64,000 bases of DNA. It comes from Ascoidea tarda (nom. inval.). Taxonomy: Eukaryota > Ascomycota > Saccharomycetes > Ascoideales > Ascoideaceae. The stretch is taken from contig JAKTTS010000018.1 in NCBI GenBank assembly GCA_030560485.1, positions 1 to 64,000 on the forward strand, in the 5' to 3' direction. Position numbers and translations under genes: made by a program. This document shows positions 40,440 to 50,791 of the stretch, one piece after another. The notes under the pieces were generated by a model. The model ran no database searches, had not been told where the DNA came from, and saw only the letters and a list, made by a program, of their open reading frames with translations. How positions within the stretch are numbered: position 1 is the first letter of the stretch; each line of letters starts with the position of its first letter.

Positions 40440-42902
40440 ATGTTGGGCTTAGTTTCCGTGAATCAAACACACGATTTTTCCTTCTCAAAGTTTTATATAA
40501 AGAACAGGTCCCTAATTCTAAAATCCTCCTATATTTTGCTACTTTTTGCTACGGTGAATGGTGGTTTCAAATTGTCAAACACAGGTTTTAAGTCTAAAGA
40601 CCAGACTCTGAATAATAACGCCAACACTACAGCTGCTACTACTGTTTCGCGAAATAACTCTGATGTTAACTCCAGTGGTGATTCCAATTCCAGAAATGCT
40701 CCTTTTGATATTTCAGAATCCACAAATCATCAGGACACCGGTTTGAAACAACTCAAGAACAACATGACTAAAAATTTTGTTTTTGATTTAATAAAATTGA
40801 TTTTACCATATCACAAAAATCCAGTAGAATCAAGAAAAATAATTTTGATATTAATATCTCAAATAGTTTTATTGTCATCAAAAATATTTCTAAATTTAAA
40901 AGTTGCTTCATTGGACGGAAAACTAGTTTCAAATTTAATTTCAAACAATTTCAAAAACTTCATCAAATTGATTTTTATTTGGCTAGTTATTGGAATTCCA
41001 ATTTCGCTAATTAACTCCACTTTAGAATACTTATCCAGCAATTTATCAAAATTGATTAGGATTAATTTGACTTCTTCTTTGATTGAGGATAGCTACTTTA
41101 AAAGAAATAATTTTTATAAGATAATTCATTTGGATAACAGAATTTCCGATCCTCATCAGAGAATTTGCAATGATATTCCCAAGTTTGCTAAATCATTGAG
41201 TGCATTGCCAACGCGATTATTCAATCCTTCTATTAATCTATTGGTTTGCGCCAATCAATTGGCCAATTATGGTCAAAATATTGGTGGAGCTGAAGGCACT
41301 TTATTGCTTGGTTTAGTTGTTCATTTTTCTACCTTGTTTTTAAAATTAGTGTCTCCCAAATTTTCCAAAATCACTGCCGAGCAATCTCAAATTGAAAGTG
41401 ATTTTAAAACTCTTCATTCTAAAATCATAAACAATAGCGAACAAATTGCCACTTTACGAGGCTATCATAAAGAGCTATCTAATTTAGATTTGGCTTATTT
41501 TAGAATTGAAAATTTTTTAAAATCAGCTTTCAGAAAAGTCGCAATATATGACTTATCTAAAACTTTCATTATCAAGTATACTTGGGGTGCTTTAGGATTG
41601 ATTTTATGCTCCTTTCCAATTTTTTTTTCAAAAAATATTAACAAGAGGACAATATCTCAAGATTTCATTAGAAACAGAAGACTATTAATGAGTGCTTCGG
41701 TTTCTTTAGGCCAAATCTTATCCTCCAAAAAATATGTCGACGAGGTAATTGGTTTTTCATCAAGAATTATTCAATTTAGACAAATATTAAATGATTTACA
41801 GGAAAAGGATGGCAGACTTCCTTCCACTAATAACTTAATTCATGATGATAATTTAATTTCTTTCAAAGATGTTCCATTAACAACCCCTACAGGTCAAACC
41901 CTTATTTCAAGCTTAACTTTTAAGATAGATCATGGAGATAACTTGCTAATATTAGGCCCAAATGGTTCCGGCAAATCTTCTTTGTTTCGAATTTTAAATA
42001 ATTTATGGGCATTTACCAAAGGTGAATTGATTGTTCCAAATTATTCTCTGATTTTTTATTTACCTCAAAAACCTTATTTAATTAAAGGAAAAACTTCTCT
42101 AAAAGAACAAATTATCTACCCTAAAACTTTAATGGAATTTAATGATGAAAACAAAGACCTGAAAATAAGAGCATCAATGATTGATAGAATTTGGAATATA
42201 CTAAATATTTTAGAGTTGGATAATTTAGTGGGTGATGGTCAGTTTTCTTCCAGTGATGGAGAAAACGATCCTTTAACATTCACACTAAGAAATAAAACTA
42301 ACAATGAAGCTAGAGATCAGAGAAACTACATTACTGACCATGATGACTTAATTTTGAACAAGCAAAACACAACAGATGTTGAAAATTTAGTTTCAACTGA
42401 TGAATTTGATTTGGTTAAAAATTGGTCTGAAGAGCTATCATTAGGATCCCAGCAAAAACTAGCAATGGCCCGGTTATACTATCATCGTCCAAAGTTTGCT
42501 GTTTTAGATGAGTGTACTTCGCAGGTTACTCCAGAAATGGAAACAGCAATGTACGAGCACGCCACAAAAGCGTTGAAAATATCAATAATATCTGTTGCCC
42601 ACAGAACCTCTTTGTGGAAGTTCCATAATTACTTGCTACAGTTTAACGGTGATGGTACATACCTTTTCAAGAAATTTAATTATAAAAAGAGATTGGCCTT
42701 GCAAGATGAGAAATTTTTGATTGAGAAGAACTTGAACAATGTCGGATCCCTTCAATCCAGAATGAACGAATTGAAAATTGTCAAAGAAAATGAGTTTATC
42801 AAACAAAAATCGCATTCAGATCTATACTCTTTAAGCAATAATTCTACTCTTATAAATGACACTAATGGAACTTACGTTGATAAGTTGAAAGGTTTAAGAT
42901 AG
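40440..42902 (+). CDS. Peroxisomal ABCD half-transporter (Pxa1/Pxa2 family)
   Basis: 820 residues. Half-transporter of the ALD family that imports long-chain fatty acids or acyl-CoA into peroxisomes as a Pxa1-Pxa2 heterodimer. Membrane domain with the ABCD loop DNRISDPHQRICNDIPKF and EQIATLRGYHKE (EAA-like); nucleotide domain with Walker A GPNGSGKSS (about residue 507), YLPQKPYL, C-loop LSLGSQQKLAMARLYYHRPK (about 665), Walker B FAVLDECTSQVTPEME and H-loop SVAHRTSLWKFH. The C-loop LSxGxQQ differs from LSGGQ but is, as I recall, common in one fungal ABCD subfamily. Start: first ATG (MLGLVSVNQTH); the longer frame begins with TTG. It converges on IML1 with only 94 bp between stops. Pxa1 versus Pxa2 is undecided. 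Confidence 0.86.
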   Translation: MLGLVSVNQTHDFSFSKFYIKNRSLILKSSYILLLFATVNGGFKLSNTGFKSKDQTLNNNANTTAATTVSRNNSDVNSSGDSNSRNAPFDISESTNHQDTGLKQLKNNMTKNFVFDLIKLILPYHKNPVESRKIILILISQIVLLSSKIFLNLKVASLDGKLVSNLISNNFKNFIKLIFIWLVIGIPISLINSTLEYLSSNLSKLIRINLTSSLIEDSYFKRNNFYKIIHLDNRISDPHQRICNDIPKFAKSLSALPTRLFNPSINLLVCANQLANYGQNIGGAEGTLLLGLVVHFSTLFLKLVSPKFSKITAEQSQIESDFKTLHSKIINNSEQIATLRGYHKELSNLDLAYFRIENFLKSAFRKVAIYDLSKTFIIKYTWGALGLILCSFPIFFSKNINKRTISQDFIRNRRLLMSASVSLGQILSSKKYVDEVIGFSSRIIQFRQILNDLQEKDGRLPSTNNLIHDDNLISFKDVPLTTPTGQTLISSLTFKIDHGDNLLILGPNGSGKSSLFRILNNLWAFTKGELIVPNYSLIFYLPQKPYLIKGKTSLKEQIIYPKTLMEFNDENKDLKIRASMIDRIWNILNILELDNLVGDGQFSSSDGENDPLTFTLRNKTNNEARDQRNYITDHDDLILNKQNTTDVENLVSTDEFDLVKNWSEELSLGSQQKLAMARLYYHRPKFAVLDECTSQVTPEMETAMYEHATKALKISIISVAHRTSLWKFHNYLLQFNGDGTYLFKKFNYKKRLALQDEKFLIEKNLNNVGSLQSRMNELKIVKENEFIKQKSHSDLYSLSNNSTLINDTNGTYVDKLKGLR

Positions 42903-42996
42903 TTGAAGAACTCTTGGGCCACTTAGGTCTCTCAGAACCCTCAATTATCCACATTTATAAATCACAAGTATAGTAAAAAAATAAACGGTATGTAAA

Positions 42997-45900
42997 TTAC
43001 AAATTTAAGAAATCCAGATCCTCTGTAGGAACCAAGTTCGGACTCCTGTTGTCCTCCAAATTCAGAAAGCAGTTTTTCAAAAACACCATTTTTGCCTCTC
43101 TGAATATCTCACGGAGCTTTTCTTCGTCGTGGCACACATCACGGAAGTCCAACATAATCTGCTGTGAGTCAAAATCGTCAGACTCCTGGCTGGAGGGAAG
43201 GTGCGGGCCTGTAGCTTTGTCGCCGTACAAGTTGAAGATGGTAATTCTTTTTCGGTCTAAGTTCACTCTTGCAATGTGTGTGTTGTTTGGTGCTAGAAAC
43301 AAATTGCCCTCGTCCATTATCTCTGCAATATATGCCCCAGAGAAGTGAACGTATTGGCTGTACACATAGCTCGGAGCTCCCCATGAGTACTTTATATCGA
43401 ACCTTTTCTGGTCTTTGGATGTTATTGAAGCTGGTTGATTGTCTAATAGAAACCCGGATTTATTCAAAAGATATCCATGGTAGTAGAATTTGTTCCTGCA
43501 GAAAATCGTTCCGCAACTGCTCTCGTTGAACTCCTCATCTTCCCAGGGATTCAAAGCTAATTTAACATCGACAAATGAGTGAAATGGATTTTTTTTTGTA
43601 ATATCATATAACTCATTCCATGGAATCTCAACTAGTCTTAGATTATTCATTTCACATCTTCTTGCCCAACTGGAAATTTTATTGTCAATTAATTTGCTAG
43701 TGGCGTTTAACCACTCAATTCTGAGATGAAAACAGTGATCTGGATTATGAACTCTATCATAATGAACTGTCAATAGCTCTTGCCTGTACGATTTTGTTCC
43801 TTCCGGGTCCATATCAATAACCACTGATTTACTTAGTTCAGCATATTCTGCCTTGTGCTCAATATTTGAGTTGGGAGTATCAGGTTCTGCCCAATAATTT
43901 GTTCTTGGTGTTGGTGGCGGCATGGTAAACACAGGACTAGTACTGTTTGGATTTGTGCTGCTGGATAATAGTGTAGCAGCTGAGGAAGTTGATCTGATTC
44001 TTGTCATTTTTTGAACTGCATTTGATGCTGTCCCACCAATTAATACATTGCCACTCACTCCATTTCCGTTATTATTTCCCGCTACACCATTAGTCGTGCT
44101 TCCTTTATCATGCGAAGAATCCGTTACTAGTGGACTACCAAGACCATTATTAGATTTTTTATTTTGCATCGACTTTTTTCTAAGATTCTTGATTTCAAAT
44201 TCTGGTCTCAATTGATAAAAATAATTACCATCCAAAAATTCATTTCTTTTTTCAACATGAGCAAATAATTTTTTGGCCATATATTGTTTTCCCAATGCAA
44301 CAGCTTCTTCCCTAGTAGAAATATCTTCAATATTCTCAATCATCCAGTTTACCAACTCACTGGCAATAAAACAATTTGTATGGACCTTGAAATGCCACGT
44401 ACGATTGATTAAATTCACACCATTAACGCTTTGTAATTCTTGAGCAAGTTGCACCAAACTTATTTGCTTGGTGAATTTTTTCTGAATTTTAACTATTGGA
44501 TCTTTTGTTTCTTGTAATTTATCGAAAATAGACTTTTCAGAAATAAAATCAGCTAGAGATTCCGTGTAGAAATATGGTTCTCTTATAAGTTCTTGTTTCA
44601 ATTTAAATCGGTTAAATTTATCTTTTTCTTTCAATTTTCTATTTTCCTCCATGGTTTTATATGTTTCCCTTGTCAATTGGGCTACAAAATTTCTAATTCC
44701 TTCAATTGTTTTTTCTTCCAGATTAAAATCATTCAACTGATATCGAGACCTCATTGTAACTGACGTCTTATGCTCATCAAATGAATACTGCATTGGTAGA
44801 ATAACATACTTTGCTCGGTAAAGTTTAATTTCATCCCTATTTCCTGCTAAATAATGATCTATTCGGTTCCAATCGTGAACTATTGGTTCAGATTTTAAAG
44901 AATTGATTGTAGAAGGAGTGTATTGTTGGGCATATCTTGTTCTAATGTATGGTCTGTAAACTTCTTTTTCACTAATTGTTTTATTGTTTTTTGGTGAAGG
45001 TGAGTTTCCAGCACCAGAAATTGAATAGGGACTTTCGTTGTGACTTCTTCTTTTACGGAAAATCATTACCACACAACCAAAATCCTCAGCATTGATTCTG
45101 TGAACTTCATCGTTTAAAGATAGATATATTACAGAAGATTTTGGAATGATATCTGTTTTATAAGATCGTTTATCTGGAATATATCTATTTTTATTTACCG
45201 GATTCCTAGCAGAGCTTTTATCAAACGAATTACTAATATCAGTGATTGGCATGTACTTAATTAGAAAATTATTTGAGTTTTCGAAATCCGAAACAGCTTT
45301 TCCTTCACATATTTGAAAACCTAATGAAAGTCTTGTGTAAATGATTTCTCTCATTAAGTCACTATAACTGATTTTGGAAGAGATAACCTCATAAGAACCG
45401 TTGGTATAATTGAATTCAAGAGCATCTTTTGTGGGGAAAACACTGGTAGTTAAAGGTAATGCAGCAGGAGTTGATAATGATTTCCATTTGATTGAGTCTT
45501 TATTGATTGTTTGCAATCCAGATTTGGGAAAAACATTGCTCCATTTTCCATTTTCAAATATCCCAGCAGTTGAGTTAGGTTTAGCAATTAACTTGGAAGG
45601 GTTTTCGATAAAAGTGCCAAGATGATAATCTTCATTGGATGAATCGTTTTTATAATCAATTTTCCTATTAAAAGAGGAAAAATTATTGTTTGAGTTTTTA
45701 GTGACTCTAACGTAATTTTTTGGCTTGAAATTTCCAACTGCATTCAAGTCCTTTTTAATAGATTTCTTGCCAGTTAGTGGTTCTTCGTTATTGATATTTC
45801 GGTTGTATTTCCTATTGTGGGACCTAATAATATTGAGTTCACTGACTTTATGCTCTTTAGAACGAGAAGGGTGATCGTTATTAGAGAAAGATGTCTTAAT

Positions 45901-48111
45901 TGATAATATTTCATTTCTTGTTAATGATTTGTTATCTAATTCATTGTTTATATCCAAGACTGAAGCAGAGGCAGAAGGAGCGAAAGAAGAATTGGAGGGA
46001 CTGGAAGAAATTGTGCTTTTGGAAGAATTTAATCCAAGCAGAGAAATTCTTTTCAAAGAAGGATAGGCTCTAGAATTTTGAGTTTTAATTTCGCTTTTAG
46101 CATAGAACTTTGTTTCTTCAGCTGTTGGTAGCCCCTTTGATATGTTATGTTTTAAAGCAGAGGATAAAGATCCACTACTAATTAAAGATGTGTGAGGTTG
46201 ATAGTATTTTGAGTGCAAAAGCGATAGTTTGCCTTTAGTGGAAGAGTCATCATCACTACTATTTTGATCATTGGAAAATACATTATTATCGTAATTTTCC
46301 ATGTAAGAGCCCACTGATTTAACATTTGAAGAATTAGTTTTTTGTTTTTGAGAAAACTTAATAAATAGATTTTTCAAATCATCCTGCATAACACCCATCA
46401 TTTGGATTTCATAAATTTTACATCTGGGCTTCCAAATGTAGAGGTTGTTATTATAGAAATTATCATTTGAGTTAACTTGATCTTCCCAAAATGAAGTATC
46501 AACCCAGCTTGGGATTCTATGAATGAGATCATTTTTTAAAGAGTATCTGAATAGAGGAGTTGGGTATAGTGGGGGTTGACTGAGACAGATAATATCAAAG
46601 GAGTTTTCTAGAGAAAGCATTCTTTCAGATGTTGTTTTGAATAACTCATAATCAACATCGAACAAGCCACTTCCCGGGGTTATTAGGATGAAATGGTTTG
46701 TTGTGTGTCTAAAGTCTGGATCTTTAAAATAGTCAGCTACTAAAGATGTACTTAAATTAATTGCCTCTAGAAGATTACCTTTTATTGTTGGTAGAAATTT
46801 TCCACGAATATAATATTTATCGTCATTTTTATTGTGCTGATATAATATGTCTTTTGCAAAATTGGCAAATTCGTAACGTAAATAATACATGATTTTGTCC
46901 CAATGAATAACGTTGATTTGATCTACAACAACCCTATAATAATCTCTAGTTAAATTTTTGGATAACCTTTGGCCAGGTGTTAATTTGTTCCAATTTGAAT
47001 CTAAATAATCGATTGAATCAGATACACTTGTGAACAAAACAATTGTAATTAAATGGTTTATTTTTAGTCTTGACCAATGCTTTAGGATTTTGGGAAAAAT
47101 GGAGTTTATGACTTTGTGGAACATTATCTCGCCATCTTCTTCAAAATTAAACATTTCATTTGATAACTGAATCAAAAAAGTTAATCTAGCAGACTTTGAT
47201 CTAAAGATAATTTTTGTATTTTGATCGACGTAACCGCTGAAAAACTTTTTATTGTTAACGTAGATTGAATTGATTATTATATCATTTGTTGTTGAACTGA
47301 ACAAAGAAGAATTGTTCAAAGGCTGGTTTTTATAAACACAATTGTTTACTAAAAGAGAAGACAAATGCCACATATCGCCTCTTGTCAAGTACATGTTTCT
47401 GATGTTGATTTCTATCAAGTCAATATTGTATTTTTTTGAATTTGGTTCAAGTAGTTTAATCAAGATTCGAGAGTTTCTGTCTATGGATAGTATATAGGGC
47501 AAACCCTTTTTCTGGTCAGATTTGGGTGTCAAGAAGGAGATTGGATGAGCATGGTTGGAGAAAATTGGGGGGTAGCTTTTCAATTTGAAGATTAATTTCA
47601 ACCTTCTGTCTTTGGGTCTAAACTGAAAACTTTGGATGATATTTGAAGGGATTTGTTTAGTATTGAAGACATTTGGATCAGCAGAATTTGAAAAAGCAGT
47701 TGTTGTTGCCAGCAGTGTTTTAGAGATAACGCCTGTGGGAACCGCAGAATTTAGATTGCCTGTTAAGTTAAATTGATTTAGCTGATTTGGTTGATGGACT
47801 TTATCAGCATGACTAGAAGTAATTGGTTTGCTGGAATCATCGTTGGAGTTGCTGAAGTTGCTGAGATTATTGTGATTGTTGGAGGTTTTCTTTTTCTTAA
47901 GATCGTTTGCAATTGATATTTTTTCAAAACGAAGCAACTGGGCCAAAGAATCCTCGGCGATATCCTTCATAAGATCTGGAAACAGAATCCTTAGTGCATC
48001 GATATCAACAAGAATTGGTTCTTTGGAGATCTGGATGTCGTGGAAGCCGCAGGATAGTAGAACACCACCATCGTGCACTGACATCAAGCTGGGAGTCGAG
48101 AGCTTGTTCAT
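42997..48111 (-). CDS. IML1: SEACIT/GATOR1 subunit Iml1 (DEPDC5), TORC1 inhibitor
   Basis: GAP subunit for Gtr1 on the vacuole, with Npr2/Npr3. About 1,704 residues from the ATG at 48111; S. cerevisiae has 1,584. Landmarks: LNRGDMW-like LTRGDMWHLSSLLV, RIVVDQ-like RVVVDQINVIHWDKIMYYLR, ITPGSGLFDVDYELF, LFRYSL, PRCKIYEIQMMGV, then the DEP domain at about residue 1240 (NRTWHFKVHTNCFIASELVN, HVEKRNEFLDGNYFYQL), HYDRVHNPDHCFHLRIEWL and the C-terminal domain with NPFHSFVDVKLALNPWED and GAYIAEIMDEGNLFLAPNN. The middle is Asn/Ser-rich. The frame extends 30 codons upstream of the first ATG without another ATG; since yeast Iml1 has more N-terminal sequence, a 5' exon beyond 48150 is possible (see findings). 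Confidence 0.92.
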   Translation of the reverse strand: MNKLSTPSLMSVHDGGVLLSCGFHDIQISKEPILVDIDALRILFPDLMKDIAEDSLAQLLRFEKISIANDLKKKKTSNNHNNLSNFSNSNDDSSKPITSSHADKVHQPNQLNQFNLTGNLNSAVPTGVISKTLLATTTAFSNSADPNVFNTKQIPSNIIQSFQFRPKDRRLKLIFKLKSYPPIFSNHAHPISFLTPKSDQKKGLPYILSIDRNSRILIKLLEPNSKKYNIDLIEINIRNMYLTRGDMWHLSSLLVNNCVYKNQPLNNSSLFSSTTNDIIINSIYVNNKKFFSGYVDQNTKIIFRSKSARLTFLIQLSNEMFNFEEDGEIMFHKVINSIFPKILKHWSRLKINHLITIVLFTSVSDSIDYLDSNWNKLTPGQRLSKNLTRDYYRVVVDQINVIHWDKIMYYLRYEFANFAKDILYQHNKNDDKYYIRGKFLPTIKGNLLEAINLSTSLVADYFKDPDFRHTTNHFILITPGSGLFDVDYELFKTTSERMLSLENSFDIICLSQPPLYPTPLFRYSLKNDLIHRIPSWVDTSFWEDQVNSNDNFYNNNLYIWKPRCKIYEIQMMGVMQDDLKNLFIKFSQKQKTNSSNVKSVGSYMENYDNNVFSNDQNSSDDDSSTKGKLSLLHSKYYQPHTSLISSGSLSSALKHNISKGLPTAEETKFYAKSEIKTQNSRAYPSLKRISLLGLNSSKSTISSSPSNSSFAPSASASVLDINNELDNKSLTRNEILSIKTSFSNNDHPSRSKEHKVSELNIIRSHNRKYNRNINNEEPLTGKKSIKKDLNAVGNFKPKNYVRVTKNSNNNFSSFNRKIDYKNDSSNEDYHLGTFIENPSKLIAKPNSTAGIFENGKWSNVFPKSGLQTINKDSIKWKSLSTPAALPLTTSVFPTKDALEFNYTNGSYEVISSKISYSDLMREIIYTRLSLGFQICEGKAVSDFENSNNFLIKYMPITDISNSFDKSSARNPVNKNRYIPDKRSYKTDIIPKSSVIYLSLNDEVHRINAEDFGCVVMIFRKRRSHNESPYSISGAGNSPSPKNNKTISEKEVYRPYIRTRYAQQYTPSTINSLKSEPIVHDWNRIDHYLAGNRDEIKLYRAKYVILPMQYSFDEHKTSVTMRSRYQLNDFNLEEKTIEGIRNFVAQLTRETYKTMEENRKLKEKDKFNRFKLKQELIREPYFYTESLADFISEKSIFDKLQETKDPIVKIQKKFTKQISLVQLAQELQSVNGVNLINRTWHFKVHTNCFIASELVNWMIENIEDISTREEAVALGKQYMAKKLFAHVEKRNEFLDGNYFYQLRPEFEIKNLRKKSMQNKKSNNGLGSPLVTDSSHDKGSTTNGVAGNNNGNGVSGNVLIGGTASNAVQKMTRIRSTSSAATLLSSSTNPNSTSPVFTMPPPTPRTNYWAEPDTPNSNIEHKAEYAELSKSVVIDMDPEGTKSYRQELLTVHYDRVHNPDHCFHLRIEWLNATSKLIDNKISSWARRCEMNNLRLVEIPWNELYDITKKNPFHSFVDVKLALNPWEDEEFNESSCGTIFCRNKFYYHGYLLNKSGFLLDNQPASITSKDQKRFDIKYSWGAPSYVYSQYVHFSGAYIAEIMDEGNLFLAPNNTHIARVNLDRKRITIFNLYGDKATGPHLPSSQESDDFDSQQIMLDFRDVCHDEEKLREIFREAKMVFLKNCFLNLEDNRSPNLVPTEDLDFLNL

Positions 48112-48718
48112 TTTCAGAGAACAATCACCTTGCAGCTGGAGAAGAGTGCGAAAGAGGTTGGTGATCAGTCGCTCTTTTGGGACAGAGGATGTTGCGCCCA
48201 CAGCGCTGGTTCATGCACCCGGAAAGTGCAGGCGCAATATCCCGCAGCCGCACACATACACATCCCCAGCACTGGACCACTGCAGATCGTGCGCCGATTC
48301 GCTGCTTTGTTCTGTTGCAGTACGTCCCAGTTAGGAAGGCGTGGGCTGCTGCCTCTGCTGCCTCTGCTGCTGCTGCTGGATTTTGTGATTCTGGATCTGC
48401 TGTTTGCAGCCGTGTTTTTGCTGCTTCTGCTGTCTCTGCTGTCTCTGCTGCTGCTCTTTCTGCAACCATCCGAGCTTCGGCTGCAAATCACACCGTAAAA
48501 GTTATGGCATAACCTTTTTGCGGGGTCACCGCTTCTTATCTCATTCTTCTCTCATTTCTCTATTCTTTTATGTTATCTCACTGCCCTTTAACTCATTTAT
48601 CTGGATTTGATATATATTTGGATTAAATCTTTCCTTTTTCTTTATATCAATACTCACCACTCTTTTTCATAATCCACTTTGGTTTTGGTTTTTATTTTCA
48701 CTTGTCACATTTTACATC
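48112..48718. promoter_or_regulatory. Divergent promoter IML1 / phosphoesterase
   Basis: About 600 bp. The IML1-proximal 370 bp are a GC-rich islet with CTG/CTGCTG runs (48345-48465); the other half is T-rich. Open frames of about 110 codons on both strands reflect composition. A GTATGT word on the minus strand at 48261-48256 and a CTCCAG at about 48137 could delimit a 5' intron of IML1. Confidence 0.45.
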
Positions 48719-50728
48719 ATGATCACCTTTCTCACTGTCTTATCAGCTTATCTATTCTTCGAATCTGCTTTCGCCTTTCCTACATCTTATCTATTCGACT
48801 CTATCCCACCATCTTTTTCCTCATACTCTTCTTCCTTTCAAAGTCTCTTCAAAATAAATAGACAGCCCTCAAGTTTGAACCCAAACTACAAACCTCCGTT
48901 GAGAAATCTCACTTTTGGACAAATCAACTTTCTCCATACGACTGACACTCATGGGTGGTATGCTGGTCATCTAAATCAAAAAAACTATCAAGCAGATTGG
49001 GGCGATTTTGTTTCCTTTTCTACTCATCTTCGCAATCAGATAGAATCTCAAAACTCAGATTTGCTTTTGATCGATACAGGCGATAAACATGATGGAAATG
49101 GTTTAAGTGACGCCACCGAGCTAAATGGTGAACTATCAAACCAAATTTTTGTGATGCAGGATTACGATCTTCTCACTTTGGGAAATCACGAATTATATCT
49201 CACCAACAACACTATTCAAGAATATAATTTCGTTTATACTCAAAATTTTCCTAACAATTTTGTTTCGTCTAATGTTTATTATATCTCCGATGATGATGAT
49301 ACTACTTTACTTCCTTTTGGTAATAAATACAAACTATTCAAAACTAAAAAGACAAATTTAACTGTATTAGCTTTATCCTTTATATTTGATTTCACCAAAT
49401 TAGACAGGAATTTAAAAGCAAAAGTCAACCCTTTATCAAAAGAAATTCAAGCAGACTGGTTCAAAAACCTTCTTATTGACAATAAGGATAAAGTCGATAT
49501 CATAGTAGTCTTTGGTCATTTACCAATACAATCCCATATAAATGACTATAAAAATGATGAATTTTTTGTTCTACATAAAACTCTTAGATCTTACTTTCCA
49601 AACGTTATTATTCAATATTTCGGCGGTCATTCTCACGTTAGGGACTTTATTCAACTAGACCCTCTTTCAACTGCTTTGCAAAGTGGTAGGTACTGTGAAA
49701 CTGTTGGTTTTTTAAGCATAAATAATGTCAGCACTTCATCCCCACTATTCAACCGTAACTATATTGACTTCAATTTGCACTCATTTTATTACCACTCAAA
49801 AAAAAATATCAAAACTTTTTCAACAAAATTGGGGTTACAAATTTCAGAAAAAATTGATCAATTTAGAAAGTATTTAAATTTAACTCAAGTATATGGCATC
49901 GTTCCAAATACTTATTTAACTGAGGGCTATCAATATCCTTCTTCTAAAAATCTTTATACGTTTGTGGAACAAAATATTCTAACAAACTTACATCCAACTG
50001 AACTACACAATAATACTGACATGAATTCTAGAGTTATTTTAATCAATACCGGCTCAATTAGATATGATTTATATAAAGGACCTTTTACAAAAGACTCAAT
50101 GTTTATTGTGAGTCCTTTTCAGAATAAATGGAAATATATTCCAAGTTTACCTTACAACTTTATTATGAGGCTAATCTATAAGTTGAATCATTTAGACTAT
50201 ATCATTATGACTAAAAATGAAGAGGAAAGAAAAATAATAAATGATGAATTGGATCTAATAAATCTTGCACCTCCACAAAAAAGAAAATTTTTGTTTAATA
50301 ATAACTATATCAACAATAATTATATGGATAATACTGATTGTATAGTTCAGCCAGATAACCCTTTATATAAAAAATTAACCAAAGGCTATATAACATTTGA
50401 TGATTATGGTTGCAATGGAGACGACACGCCACATAAAAAGTTATTTTTTGGAAATTCACCAAATGTCATTCGATCAATTCAGATTTATGAGGAAAATTAT
50501 GAAAGTGTTGATTTAGTGTTTTATGATTTCTTGGAACCATTTGTACTTTGGGGGATAAAAGAAATTATGAAAAGCAATATCAGTAACAATATGGTTAATG
50601 TTGAGACCAAGATTGATAAAGATGACATTAAATGGTATGGAGGTGAAACCGTGGCAGAATTACTAAAACAACATATTGTCAACAATTGGTCAAATGATAA
50701 AGAAGAAAATAAGAAGAGAAAAACATGA
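48719..50728 (+). CDS. Secreted/vacuolar calcineurin-like metallophosphoesterase (YHR202W-like)
   Basis: 669 residues; yeast YHR202W has 602. Signal peptide MITFLTVLSAYLFFESAFAF is followed by the metallophosphoesterase motifs LLHTTD-like FLHTTDTHGW (about 72-80), LLIDTGDKHDGNGLSD (117-131), LTLGNHELY (153-160), a middle FGHLPIQSH and GGHSHVRDF (about 302), i.e. metal ligands D-H, D, GNH, H and GHxH. The C-terminal half resembles 5'-nucleotidase C-terminal domains (VILINTGSIRYDLYKGPFT). YHR202W is reported in the vacuole; substrate unknown. The start ATG fits the signal peptide. A 3' fragment copy lies 2.7 kb downstream. Confidence 0.9.
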   Translation: MITFLTVLSAYLFFESAFAFPTSYLFDSIPPSFSSYSSSFQSLFKINRQPSSLNPNYKPPLRNLTFGQINFLHTTDTHGWYAGHLNQKNYQADWGDFVSFSTHLRNQIESQNSDLLLIDTGDKHDGNGLSDATELNGELSNQIFVMQDYDLLTLGNHELYLTNNTIQEYNFVYTQNFPNNFVSSNVYYISDDDDTTLLPFGNKYKLFKTKKTNLTVLALSFIFDFTKLDRNLKAKVNPLSKEIQADWFKNLLIDNKDKVDIIVVFGHLPIQSHINDYKNDEFFVLHKTLRSYFPNVIIQYFGGHSHVRDFIQLDPLSTALQSGRYCETVGFLSINNVSTSSPLFNRNYIDFNLHSFYYHSKKNIKTFSTKLGLQISEKIDQFRKYLNLTQVYGIVPNTYLTEGYQYPSSKNLYTFVEQNILTNLHPTELHNNTDMNSRVILINTGSIRYDLYKGPFTKDSMFIVSPFQNKWKYIPSLPYNFIMRLIYKLNHLDYIIMTKNEEERKIINDELDLINLAPPQKRKFLFNNNYINNNYMDNTDCIVQPDNPLYKKLTKGYITFDDYGCNGDDTPHKKLFFGNSPNVIRSIQIYEENYESVDLVFYDFLEPFVLWGIKEIMKSNISNNMVNVETKIDKDDIKWYGGETVAELLKQHIVNNWSNDKEENKKRKT

Positions 50729-50791
50729 TTATAAACAATAATATAGAAAATAATATACAACATTGTAAAAAATATATAATCACTAGTTGCA

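Noticed and set aside
48130-48512. Plus-strand frames of 110-120 codons over the IML1 start
   Set aside because: They are Leu/Ala-rich readings of CTG/GCT repeats antisense to IML1, with no homology.
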